A DNA stretch of 64,000 bases from Diplosphaera chodatii (taxonomy: Eukaryota > Chlorophyta > Trebouxiophyceae > Prasiolales > Stichococcaceae). A program made the translations under genes and the position numbers. The notes below the pieces were generated by a model that saw nothing but the letters and a program-made list of their open reading frames with translations, was not told the origin of the DNA and ran no database searches. The DNA is taken from positions 186,001 through 250,000 of the forward strand of contig JAALGY010000047.1 of assembly GCA_032358165.1 (NCBI GenBank), written 5' to 3'. This document shows, one piece after another, positions 51,214-62,200 of this stretch. The first letter of the stretch is position 1. Each line of letters starts with the position of its first letter.

Positions 51214-54200
51214 TCATGTGACAGGTTCCCGCTTCAAGATTCCCTCCGGCTGCCGCACAAAACGCGACGCATTGCCAACAGCCGCCCCCCTGGCAGCGGA
51301 CGAACCCCACTGGACCTGCCGCCCTGGTTTGCGGCCCACAGGCAGGATGGGCGGCAGCGCTGTGTGGCCGCGCCAGCCCCTTCTCGCCGCCACGGGCGCC
51401 TGCTGCACCACCTGCAATGCTGCACCCGGCAGCGGCGCATCTGCTGCTGCATTGCCAGACGGCAGCGCAGGCGCGACTGGGTGCCGAGGCGGCGGCGTCT
51501 GCTGCTGTCGCTGCACAGGCGCCGCTGCTGGAACTGCCCTTGCATGCAGTCCGTTGGCACTGGCTACGACAGTCTGCAGCTGCGCAGGTGTCCGGGTATG
51601 CCAGTGCGGCTGATGATGTTGCAGCGGGTGCTGGTATTGCGGCTGAGGCCGGTCTCGAGGGTGGCCCTGCCACAGCTGGTGGCCCTGCTGCGGCTGGGGG
51701 CTGTGCAGCGCCGGTGTCTCCGGCTGCCAGCGTTGCTGCTCTGGTGCCTGCCAGCCATGCCACTGCTGCTGTTGCTCCGCTTGTGACACCTGAGAACACC
51801 GCTGGTGTTTCGTCGCCCAGGCCCGGGCCTGCTGTGGCCCGGGCACCCCCATCCGCCGCTGCAGGTGCTGCAGCGCCTCAGCGGTGGAGGGCTGTGGCGC
51901 CACAGAACCGGCTGCCGGGACAGGCGGCGGGGCTGGGCGCTGCACTGGGAAGCTGGGCTGCAGAGGAGCTGCTGCCACGGCTGGCATCCGGCCGGGACCA
52001 GCTGGCCGCATGTCAGCTGGCCCTGCAACCCGATCAGCTGCTGATGCTGTAGCGGAGAGGGGCAGGGCTTCGGGCCTCGTGCCAGTTGGCTGCCTTTGCA
52101 CGCATGCTGCCAAGGTGGCTGCGGGCCGCACTGACGAGGGGGCAACAAGTGCTGCTGCTCTGCCGGGCTGCCGCTGTGCTGTGGCGGGGGGCTGCAATGT
52201 GAGCGGCGTGCCTGGTGCCTTGCCCTGCTGGCCGGGGAGGCGCTCCATGATGCTGACGCGTCCAGGGTCTGGTGCTGGCAGCGCGCCACCACCAGCTGAT
52301 GGCGAGGGTGCTGCAGGGTGTGGCCCCGCCGCCATTGGCGTGTGCTGTGCAGCGATCAGCCCACTCAGCTGCGGCAGCGCCGCCAGCGCCGCTGCGAGCT
52401 GCGCGTCCACGACCAGCGGCAGCGCTGGCGGCCGGGGCGCAGCGGCCGGCGCTGCAGCGGCGGGCTGCGGGGCGGGCTGCGGGGCCTGGGCGGCTGCCGG
52501 CGCCTCGTCGTCGCTGTCGTCAAACAGCTGCAGCTGGTCCGCCTGAACGATGCAGCCAGTTGTGATACCGCTGCGCAGGCACGCATTGCACCAAGGCAGC
52601 CTGTGTGCGGACACGACCTGTGCTGGTGCTCACGCCGCAACTAAGCGTCGTCAAACCGTCTCACCTCCTCGATGTCTTCGGCTCGTGCTAAAGCCACGCG
52701 CTGCCGCTTGACTCCCCGATGTCCACCTGCTGCACTGCAGCCATTTTCACCGGCGCCAAACGCTTCCAGGCTGCTGGGCGCAGGGAAGACTTGGCGCCTT
52801 GGCACTGCCGACGCCGCTGCAGAGGATGCTGCCGCCGTTGCTGCGCTCTTGCGCTTCCGCTTGACGGGCTGCTTGCTGCCGCTGCCTGGGCGCTGGCTGA
52901 TGATGGGCACAACTTGTGCAACCGGCCATGGCTGAGCATGACCAGCTGCCCCTGCTGCCGCTGCTGGTGTGTGGCTGGCCTGTGCAGGGGCAGCAGCGGC
53001 GGCCCCCGCTGGCATCCCCTGCTGTGCTGGCTGCGCAGGGGCAGGCGGCCCTGATGCTGCCGACGGTGCACGCTGCCCTACACAACCCTCATCACCGTCT
53101 GAGCCGAAGTCTGACAGGGCGTCGATGTCGCTGTCGCCGCTGTCGCTGGTGTCCTCGAACCTGTCCAGCGCCGCATCCAGAGCGATCTCGGCAGCGGCCT
53201 CCGCAGCGAGGAGCGCCTGAAAGGACTTGGCATGGCCGCCAAGAAACCCCACGCAGCTTGCAGCACCGCACTGGCACCTGCAGATAAGGATGCTGCGCTG
53301 ATGAAGCTGTGCTGTCCCCTCTACATGCACGAACTTGCACGAGCATTTCAGCCTGTGTGCTGATGACAGCTGTGTCCTCATGCAATGCTGGCGGTGCTGA
53401 CTTACTTGACGCGGCGGCCGCCGTTCCACTCCAGGTTATAGGAGTACGTCAGCTCCTCCCCCGCAGCGATGTCCCGCACCGCAAAGATGCCGACGCACAG
53501 CTCACCAAGCACCTGCGGTTGCCGCTTCAACTTCTCAAGGTGGTGGCATATCACACATCGATAGTAGCAGATGGGCAAGGAAGCAGCTTGGTGGCCTGCT
53601 GGCCGACAACTGGACCATGGTTTGCGTGCACCTGCCACTTCTGCATCTCGCAGTTGGGCTCGCAGGAGTGGTTGATGAAGCGCGCCTGTGAGCCCGCCGC
53701 CGTCGCATCTATCACCTCATCGCCCCTACACATTCCATCAGGAGCATGCAGCGCTGTGCTGCAGAAGCTGCCAACATTATGCGCGCTCAACATCATGCGC
53801 CCTCAAAGCATGCGCTTGTCAGTGGTGCTGTATGCGCTCGGTTGTTATGCTTTATGAAAGCGCAGTCAAAGGAAAGATAAATGCTGCCCGGCTCACCTCA
53901 GCTCCATGATGTATGTGTGCCGCACGCCTCGGGCCGCATACTGCTTCGCCCTCCGACCCGCTTCCGCCAGGCTCACCACCTCACCCGCATACTCCAGGAC
54001 CAGCGCATCCTCCGGGATTGCTGCAGCCGCTCGCAGGCCCCACCCCTTGCTGCCCATGTATGCCACCCTGCAGCATATGTACCCAGGTCGTCAGGCAGCC
54101 TCCCGGCTGGCGGCATGCGCCCCGACCATACAGCGCTCGGCACATCACGCCTCCTCGCTGTAATGGCACAGGCGGCATGCGCCCCGACCATAAACAGCTC

Positions 54201-54810
54201 GGCACATCACGCCTTCCTCGCTGTACTGGCCCAGGCGGGCACGCACCTGACGGGCGCGTTCTGTGACAGCTGCATGCGCTGGTTGCCGCAGGCGCCGCTG
54301 CAGGCGCAGTGCCCCGCGGTGCACTCGATGCGGACTGCTGCGTTGAGGCAGGTCTCGGGCCTGCACCCGCGGCCGCCGCGCGCCCAGTCTGGCTGACACC
54401 CGCACTCTGGCACCTGAGACTCGGTGCCAGCACCACCTCGTCAGGGTGTGTGCATTGCTTGCAGCGAGTGTGAGGGGCGATGTGCACGCCTTGGTGCCCA
54501 GCATCTTGTATATGCTGCTGTGGCTGCCATGCAAAGTGCCCGAGGTCCGAGGGTGGCAGCCTTAGACCGAAGCTCCTGATGCGGTACTCACCTCGTCAGG
54601 ATGCAGACTGACGGGCTTGCGGCCGACGATGCGGCTGCGTCGGAGGTGCTTGTAAGGCGGTGGCGCTTGCGGCGGCACGGTCATCCTCAAAGACATTGTG
54701 GATGCGTTGGCGTCAGTGGCATCGGGTCTGGAGCTGCCATTGGCCATCGCGACACACTCGGCCAGCATCTTGTGTACATCTGGTTCACTCGCTGGTCTCA
54801 CTGCCGGCAT
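51214..54810 (-). CDS. AWS-SET-postSET histone lysine methyltransferase (ASH1/SETD2-like), about 899 aa
   Basis: Exons complement(join(51214..52542,52665..53277,53406..53512,53632..53725,53897..54067,54247..54413,54592..54810)), all in phase. The AWS zinc region (ECGCQPDW, ETCLNAAVRIEC, CACSGACGNQRMQ) precedes the SET domain: MGSKGWGLRAAAAIPEDA, EYAGEVV, HTYIMEL, then the SAM/catalytic RFINHSCEPNC, EMQKWQVLGELCVGIFA and GEELTYSYNLEW. The post-SET CQCGAASCVGFLGG completes the zinc cluster. This order is that of H3K36 (and some H3K4) methyltransferases acting in the nucleus; the residue specificity cannot be read here. The C-terminal half is low-complexity Pro/Gln/Ala with an acidic LFDDSDDE patch and a KRKRK nuclear signal. 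The start is tentative: ATG 54810 opens the exon, but upstream exons are possible. Confidence 0.87.
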
Positions 54811-55473
54811 GGCCGCAGATCAGCTGTGCACCTGCGCGCTGATGCGCAGCAGCGCCAGCTTGATGCTGTGGGCGCCAGCACTGCTGCGCTGCTCATGCAC
54901 AGACCACCCAATTCAGCACTAGCACAATATTCTGAGCCTGCTGAGACACTGTGCAACTGCACACGACGCCTGGTGTACAAAGCCCCCTCTCAGACCACTG
55001 CAATCTCAGGGTGCATGCCGAAGGGAACGTAGTCTTGTTGTCGTCCGGCGCATGCCACTCGACTGCGACGTGCTGCAGCAAAGCTTGTCGGCGAAGCATT
55101 TGCAAACTGTACCCAACCACCGCGGATTCTGCTCGAGTCGCCGAGACATGTTGCATGTCACGTGTGCTGGCAGTGGATGCGTCAGTCTACCTGTACGCAG
55201 CTTTCAAAACACGTTTCTTGCAGCAGCAAGGCCCCTTGATCCACTCAGCTAATGTCTGAGAGGGAAGCTCCGGACTTGGCGCATGTGAGCTGTTCTGCTT
55301 GCGGGTGAAACCGCTGATTGAACGGGCGCTTTGCGGCAGGCCCCAGCATGGCAAGGCAGAAGCTCATACAACCTATGATCAGGATACAACACTGGAAAGC
55401 ACGTACACACTGATTGATTAGATCTGACATAGAAGTAGTAGTGATCTGATTGCCAAGCTTGAGCGCTCACAGC
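54811..55473. other. Divergent region between SET gene and phosphoglycerate mutase gene
   Basis: On the minus strand, fragments such as SIKLALLRISAQ (54840-54875) and VAVEWHAPDDNKTT (about 55025-55075) look more protein-like than the background, but no in-phase join to the SET gene was found. They could be 5' exons of the SET gene or chance. Confidence 0.35.
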
Positions 55474-58400
55474 ATGGCGCCACACCGAGGCGTTGCATTC
55501 GTGCTGATCGATGGCCTGGGCGACGTGTCCATCCCGGAGCTGGGCAACCGCACACCCTTAGAAGCGGCGCACACGCCGTTCCTGGACGCGCTCGCAGGTC
55601 AGCATGAGCACCGGACATTGGTCCGCAAGGATCACCCGCACCTGACGCAGGCAGCCACCTAAGCGCACCAGGCCCAGCTGCTGGGTGCTGACCCACCATC
55701 CTCAGAGGCACACGATCTGCAAGGCGGCCACGCAGTGGCTGAGGAGCACCCCTGATCCAGCACTCCTGACACTGCAGCCGCCGGCCACAACGGCCTGCTG
55801 GATCCTGTGGAGCCAGGCCTCGCATGCGGATCGGACACGGCGCACCTCTCGCTGCTGGGCTACGACCCCCGCAAGTGCGTAAGCATGGTGATCATGCAGA
55901 CGTCCGAGCTGTGCAATCAGCCTGGGCAGCGCGGGCGACCCCCACAAGCTGACATACACGCTGGCTTATGTCATTACCCTTATGAAGCATGCAGCGCACC
56001 ACGGCATTGCTGCCCCTGCTGCACATCGGCGCACAAGGGAGGCCGCTCCGGCTCACAGCATTTGGTAGATGATGGTCGCCACTGCAGGTACTACCGTGGG
56101 CGGGGTGCCTTCGAGAGCATGGGCGCTGGGCTGCCCATGGCGCCGGGCGACATCGCCTTCAAATCCAACTTTGCCACACGAGGTACACCGTGTGCAACAC
56201 ACTTGGGAGTACTGCCACCATGACCCATGGTCTTGTGTGCCCAATGACGGAATTGTATTGGGACGACATCAGGGGCATGCTAAGCATCCGTCTCCAGTTG
56301 GGTGACATTTCTGCGCTGGTTGTGTTAGGTGTGAGGTCGCCTGGGTGTTTTTCCATGATGTTTGAGTTATGTTCAGCCCAGTTGTTCGATGCATGCAGAC
56401 CAGGCTACTGGGATTGTGACGTCACGGCGAGCAGACCGAAGGTTCGAGGACATGGGCCCTCGCATGTGCGCTGATCTCGATGGTGGGTTATGATATTGTA
56501 GAAACGGCACGGAACACGCTTTGGATGGCCTGCATACCTGCTCGCTATCTGCATCTGTGGCTTCACTAGCACCCACTTTCACATCCAGAGTGTCAGGTCG
56601 TCATGCAGATGATGTGTCCTATCGGTTCTGCTGCCTGAAGGGCTGCAGCTGCCGTCCTTCCCGCAGCACGCCGTCAGCGTGCGGTACGCGACGGAGCACC
56701 GGTGCGGGGTGGTGGTGCGCGGCCCGGGGCTCAGCGACGCCATCAGCGGCACCGATCCCCTGAAGGACAACCTGCCCCTCCAGGTCGGCTTGGGCATCCA
56801 CATTCACGCACCTGAGGGGCGCCCGGCACTGGGTGTCCGTCCGCGACACGCTACTTCAACGCAGTGCAGGGCAGAGGTAGCGGCTTGAACTGGAAGACTA
56901 CGGTGGCTGCTGATCAAGCACGGGGCGATGTGCAGGTGGTCAAGCCCCTGGACGGCAGCGCGGAGGCAGCGCACACGGCGGCGGTGGTGAACGAGCTGTC
57001 GGCTGAGATCCAGAAACGACTGGCGGACCACCCGATCAACTGCCAGCGGGCTGCCGAGGGCAAGAACCCGGCGAACGTGGTGCTGCTGCGCGGCTGCGGC
57101 TCCAGGTGTGGCCTGATGTCTCATCCATCAAGACAATCACACTGTCAAAACCCATTCTCAAGCACACACTGGACACATCCACAGCACAGCGGTGCAGCAT
57201 GTTGGGAGCACCACAGGCTGCTGCATCCACCAATGTGCATTTTTGCTGCAGAATTGCGGTGCAGCCTTTCCACGAGCGCCACGGTCTGCGCGGCGCGATG
57301 GTGGCGCCGACGAAGATCATCGCAGGGCTGGGGCTGTCGTTGGGCCTGGAGCTGCTGGCCTGCCCTGGAGCGACGGGCGACTACAGATCCGACTTCAGCG
57401 CCAAGGTGTGACCCATTGGGTCGCGCATCCTGGCAGCTTGCCGAGATCATTCCCGCGCTGACTTTAACGGTTGGTGCACTGTAGACCTGCAAGCATGGAG
57501 GCTTGTCAAAGCATGAGCAGTGCCCATGCTTGTACCACACAAAAGTGGTTGCCGCTGACAATGCTGGGCCCTGCAGTGCAAGGGCTGACCAGCATGCGCT
57601 TGCACTGACAGGCAGCCACCATTGCGGAGGCGCTAGCGGCGAAGCGCTGCGACTTTGGCTTTCTGCACGTGAAGGCGGTTGACGACACGGGCCACGACCG
57701 AGCAGCAGCCTTGAAGGTTGCTACCCAATAGTCCTACCCCGTGCCGCAAGCAGTATGGCCTCAGACATCAGCACGCCTCAGGATATATTGCAGCAAAACG
57801 AAGCACATTGACTTGGGATGCTGAAGTGCTTCACTATGATGGCCTGCAGGTGAAGTATCTGGAGGTAGCAGACGCCATGGTGGGGCAGCTGCTGCGGCGA
57901 TTGGCAGATGCAGAGGCCAGTGGTTCCAGCAGCAGTGAGCAGCCCCACCAACCCACCCCACAGCAGCCACCAGCCGCAGACAGCCCCGCCTCTGCCGTGA
58001 ATACAGCTGCAGCGGGCTTCGCGGTGGGCGTGACGGGGGACCACTCCACGCCCGTCGTGTTCGGCGACCACTCGCATGAGGCTGTGCCGTTCGTGGTGGC
58101 GAACGTCGCTGATGTGGTGAGCTGGACATGTCCCTGGGGAGGTCCCTTCCTGGCATAATGCTACCGAGCGTCCGAACTGGGGTGCTCACCAGCACATGCA
58201 GCAGCTGCTCGAGAGGGACGCCCCAAACCAGAGCCATGGCTGGTGATTCCAGTGGCGCCTCCTCAAGGTGCTGACCCACTCGCAGGTGGCAGCCGCTGGT
58301 GGGATGAGCGGACTGCCGCAACATCCGCTGCCGCACATCCCGCACCCGCCGCCGCAGCTGCCCTCCCTGCATGAGCTGGCGGCGGCCGCAGACGCTCGGC

Positions 58401-58573
58401 AGGCAGACATGCGGGGTGGTGCGCAGCCGGACCGGCCCACGGCGGGCGATGGCGTGGTGCGGTTTGGCGAGACAGCTGCGGCGGAGGGAGACCTCGGCAG
58501 ATTCCCCGGCTGCGAGGTCATGCCGCTGCTGCAGCGCTTCCTGGGCATGAGTTGTGAGCGGACAAAGGCCTGA
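55474..58573 (+). CDS. 2,3-bisphosphoglycerate-independent phosphoglycerate mutase, archaeal type (508 aa)
   Basis: Exons join(55474..55597,55778..55874,56088..56182,56399..56482,56641..56783,56936..57105,57252..57405,57612..57716,57850..58116,58286..58573), all phases closing. The enzyme interconverts 3- and 2-phosphoglycerate in glycolysis using two metal ions. Alkaline-phosphatase-superfamily motifs are in order: FVLIDGLGD (metal Asp), GSDTAHLSLLGYDP (nucleophile region), GRGAFESMGAGL, GDIAFKSNFAT, GIVTSRRADRRFE, RYATEHRCGVVV, HVKAVDDTGHD (metal ligands) and TGDHSTPVVFGDHSHE (metal ligands). It ends in the GRFPGCEVMPLL tail typical of COG3635-type enzymes, which plants also have. Unusual insertions are present: a Ser/Gln/Pro-rich stretch of about 30 residues before TGDHSTP and a Pro/His/Ala-rich one before the last motif. 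The exon at 56641 uses an AAG acceptor. Confidence 0.94.
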
Positions 58574-59247
58574 CATCGCTGTGCTCGGCAGATGTGCACC
58601 AGAACCGTGGGCATGGATTTTCCCGCCGCCTGCCACTCATCTTGGCGCCACGCAGCATTGACGTAATCTGTTGTCAATGACGTCAGCCTTTCGCGTGCAA
58701 CTTGTACCGCGGTGGCCTTGAGCCATTTCGGGATGCTGAAGCCACTCATCGCGCAGCACTTTCTCGTCAGACCCACGTCGAAGTACACTGAGTTGCTTGA
58801 TAGTTACGCGGGCAGTGCTTGATTGCGACACCTGCGCACATGGCAATAGTGTTTGACGGCAGTACAACAGAGTTTCTACGCACGCAACGGCTCGCAGGCT
58901 GCCGTGCAGGACCCACACAGCCAGAGCATGGGAAACATAGGGCTTGACTATCAGCCTCTGGCCCACTGAAGCAGGTGGCTGGCAGTGGCTGTGCTTGTGC
59001 TGTGTGTCACGATGTGCACACGTGCCCTGCCGCTTGTGGTGTCGCACACTGCTTTTGACCGCTCGATGAACATCTCTAACACTGCGCCCTATGATATGAT
59101 CTCTGCAGCATAACGCTGCCAGCAAGTCGACGATAGCTGCAGCTGGCGGCGCCAGCCAGAGGCAACATACAGCTATTCAGGGACTGAGCAGCGGGCTGCG
59201 GAGGTGCTCTGACGCTAGGAGCCGGTCGCCAGGAACGGCCGGTCAGC
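58574..59247. other. Intergenic region upstream of kinase 3
   Basis: About 670 bases between the phosphoglycerate mutase stop and the kinase 3 start, same strand. Nothing recognised on either strand; it probably holds the kinase 3 promoter. Confidence 0.4.
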
Positions 59248-62200
59248 ATGCCCCGGACAGCGTCGGCGCCGCTCGTCGCCTTCCTGCTTGTGGCTGCCGT
59301 TGCCACATGCGGCGCAGCCGTGACAAAGCCACTGCAGCTGCAGCCCAAGGGCAACAGACGCATGGGGAGAGGGCTCAGTGCTCCATCTAGCACTGCTGCC
59401 GCAGACGGTGATCTTGACCTGGCGCACACCATTGCTGGCACAGGCTGGGCTCAGGCCCCGCACGGTTTGTGCCGGCTGGGGCCTTCGCCTTGCGGCCAAA
59501 TCTCTACAGACCTGCCACATCGCACCTGCTGCATATATCTAGCATTGTACTGTGGGACCCCTGCAGCAGGCCCAGTTTGTGTGCCGCAGAGCGTTATCCA
59601 CTGGCGGATGTGGTCACCAGCCGCAAGCTGCCACCGGGACAGGCAGTGCACATATCCGACAGCTTCTACCGGCTGGTTGGTCCCCAGGTCGGTCCCCTGC
59701 TGCATCATTGCGCACAATCGTCCTGCACGGCTGCAATACGGCTGTATCTTATGTTGCCTGTCAGTACAGGGTCAAGTGCCGGAGGTTCATCAGGCTTGCA
59801 TCCCAGTGCATCTGGTAGATACACGGTCAGCGTCAGCGACCTGTTCCGGTTGGCTCGGCCGCACAGGTGTCTATCACGGATCCGCGCTTCGAGGAGGCGA
59901 TGCGCAATTCGCTGAACAGTGCATACGATCTGTTCAACGTCAGTGTCGATGTCAGCATCATGCCGGTTGTCTCAGCCACCCGTGAGCTCCCCTGGCCTTA
60001 ACAATGCACCTTGCACCCAGCTTGCCACTTTTTACAATTGAGCACTGCTGCAGTGCAGCCTCAGCTCCCATTCATAGTGCAAAGCACCTGCAGCTGACTG
60101 CCATGCCAGCAATATCGGTATGATGGTTGAGCTGGAGTACTGCGATGCGATGGGGTTGTTGAGCTCTTAACTTGAGGGAAGGGCGCCAGTCAGCAATTGA
60201 TTCGGTTCGGTGCAGGCAAAGCCAAAGTCGGCAGGCGTCTGCTGAAAAGCGGGTCGACCACCACAGCCGCAGGCTCAGAAAGTAAGCACGGCGGTGGGCC
60301 CCGTGCCGCGTCGAAACCTGACCTTGCGTCTGAGCGGATGAAATGTCATATGCGCTGGGCGTCCTACTGCACCAAGCATATCCTGTGTCTGACACCCTGC
60401 AGGTGCGGGCGGTGACTTTGAGCCCGAGCGCAGCGTGACGCAGGCATTGCCAGCCGCTGGCCGTGCCGAGTATCTGGCCACACAATTTGCTGCTGTAATA
60501 GCAAAGGTATGTGTACCCTGCAGACGCTGCTACCAAGCTGTACACAGGGAGCCACACCGTCTCTTGTTGGCCAGAGGGCTATGAGCGCAGGGCAACTTGC
60601 AATGTGCAGATTGCGCACTACTGATCTGGGAGCACCTGCTGCAGCCTTACATCTTGCAGACCAGACGTAGTAGTGGCACCGCCTGTGCTGGTTAGGTGGC
60701 TGGTAATGGCACATCATGGGCTGTGTGCTAATCCAGCTGTGATGTACATTGACTTGGGTCTTTGCTGCACAGGTGGAGTCCTATGTCACGCACGACACCA
60801 CCTTTTCGCGCGTCATGCAGAGGGCGGTGCTGAGTCAGCACCGGCTGCTGGAGGGCAACCTGCTGGCACTTGGCTACCAGGTACTAAACCCTACTCCTTC
60901 ACTCGCAACACTGCACCACCTGTCAATCTCGTGGCCATGGTCAGATGTGGTTGGAGGCACAGCATCCTGCGACTGGCAGGGCCACAGCAGCCCCAGCATG
61001 CGCTGCAGTCTCAGCGCGTCTAGGCGGGGCAGCAAGAATGCTTGCTGTGTGCTCATGCTGTCGGCGGCATGCTGCCGGCGGCATAGGGTAACCCGAATGA
61101 GCCGTCTCCGTGTGGCACTGTCACACAGGTGCAGGTTGTGCCGCTGGGGTTCCTGGTGCCCAACGCGGGCCTGGCTGTGCTTCGTCGGCTGCCCCCCGCA
61201 ATCACGCAGAACACCCAGTCCTACTTACAGGGCATCTTCAGGGTGCGATTTGGCGTGTGTTCCCCTCAAACCACGTAGCGCAGCTATGCCATGAGTCCTG
61301 CAATGTGTGACCGGCGCAACTGGCTCGGCTGGTGCTTGGTGCCTGAGGTATCGTGTGACACACGTCTTTTCTGCAAAAGACTTTGCTGCACCACAAGGTG
61401 GCCTGCCGTTCACCGTGCAGTTCAGCAACCAGTCGGGTGCCATCCCTGTGGCGGCGCAGTCGGCGCTGCTTGCGTACATCGACATCGTCATGCCGACATT
61501 CATGATTTCCGCAAACATGACCGGCATCGCACCCGCTGCCAAAGGGTCATACAATGCAGCAGTGCTCTTCGTCATCGGCAAGACCCTGCAAGAGTTCGGC
61601 ACTCAGGTTCATACGTTGTCCACACCCATCCATTGACGCTCACGCCCCTCCTTTGTGGCATTGCAAGTTTGCGCACCCTGCAGGTGGCATGCTGCCTGCG
61701 ATTTGGCGCACAGGTTCCATTTTCACACACTGGGCAACCTTGCAGCTTGCACCCTGCAGGACTTGCAGCAGGTGCTTGCCTCCAACCTGACAGCATACAT
61801 GGCGGCTGCTGGGGTGGCAGGCAATGTGTCACTGCTATCTACCCGTAGTGGCACCGACTTGAACCCATTCGTTCAGGTGAGCAGCAAGCACTGTCCCGAG
61901 GTCTTCCAAGTTTTTGGACCTGCCAGGCCTGCTTTATCCTGGTGCACTGAGTTCATTTGGTGTTCACATTGTCTGTGCACCCCCGTCACATTTGCAAGCA
62001 TCTGCTGCCTCAACTGTTATTGCAGGAGGAGCGAGCCATCGCCTCGGGGTGCTGCAAGACGATCACCACTGAGCCGTGAGTGCCGCCGCTGTGCCACGTG
62101 TGCTGCTGCTGATGCTGCTCACTGGCAGCGGCGGCTCACACACCGCCGCATCGCATCATCGCATTGTATGGCCATACGAACAGTTGGCAGCGCCACATTC

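Noticed and set aside
51214..53429. Two separate long minus-strand frames (466 and 263 codons)
   Set aside because: GAG/GTGAGA at 52665 and CAG/GCGGAC at 52542 join them in phase, and the second holds the post-SET domain. They are one SET gene.
55020..55110. Minus-strand fragment reading VAVEWHAPDDNKTT, possibly an exon
   Set aside because: No phase-consistent donor and acceptor connect it to the SET gene or any other chain, so it is only mentioned with the gap.
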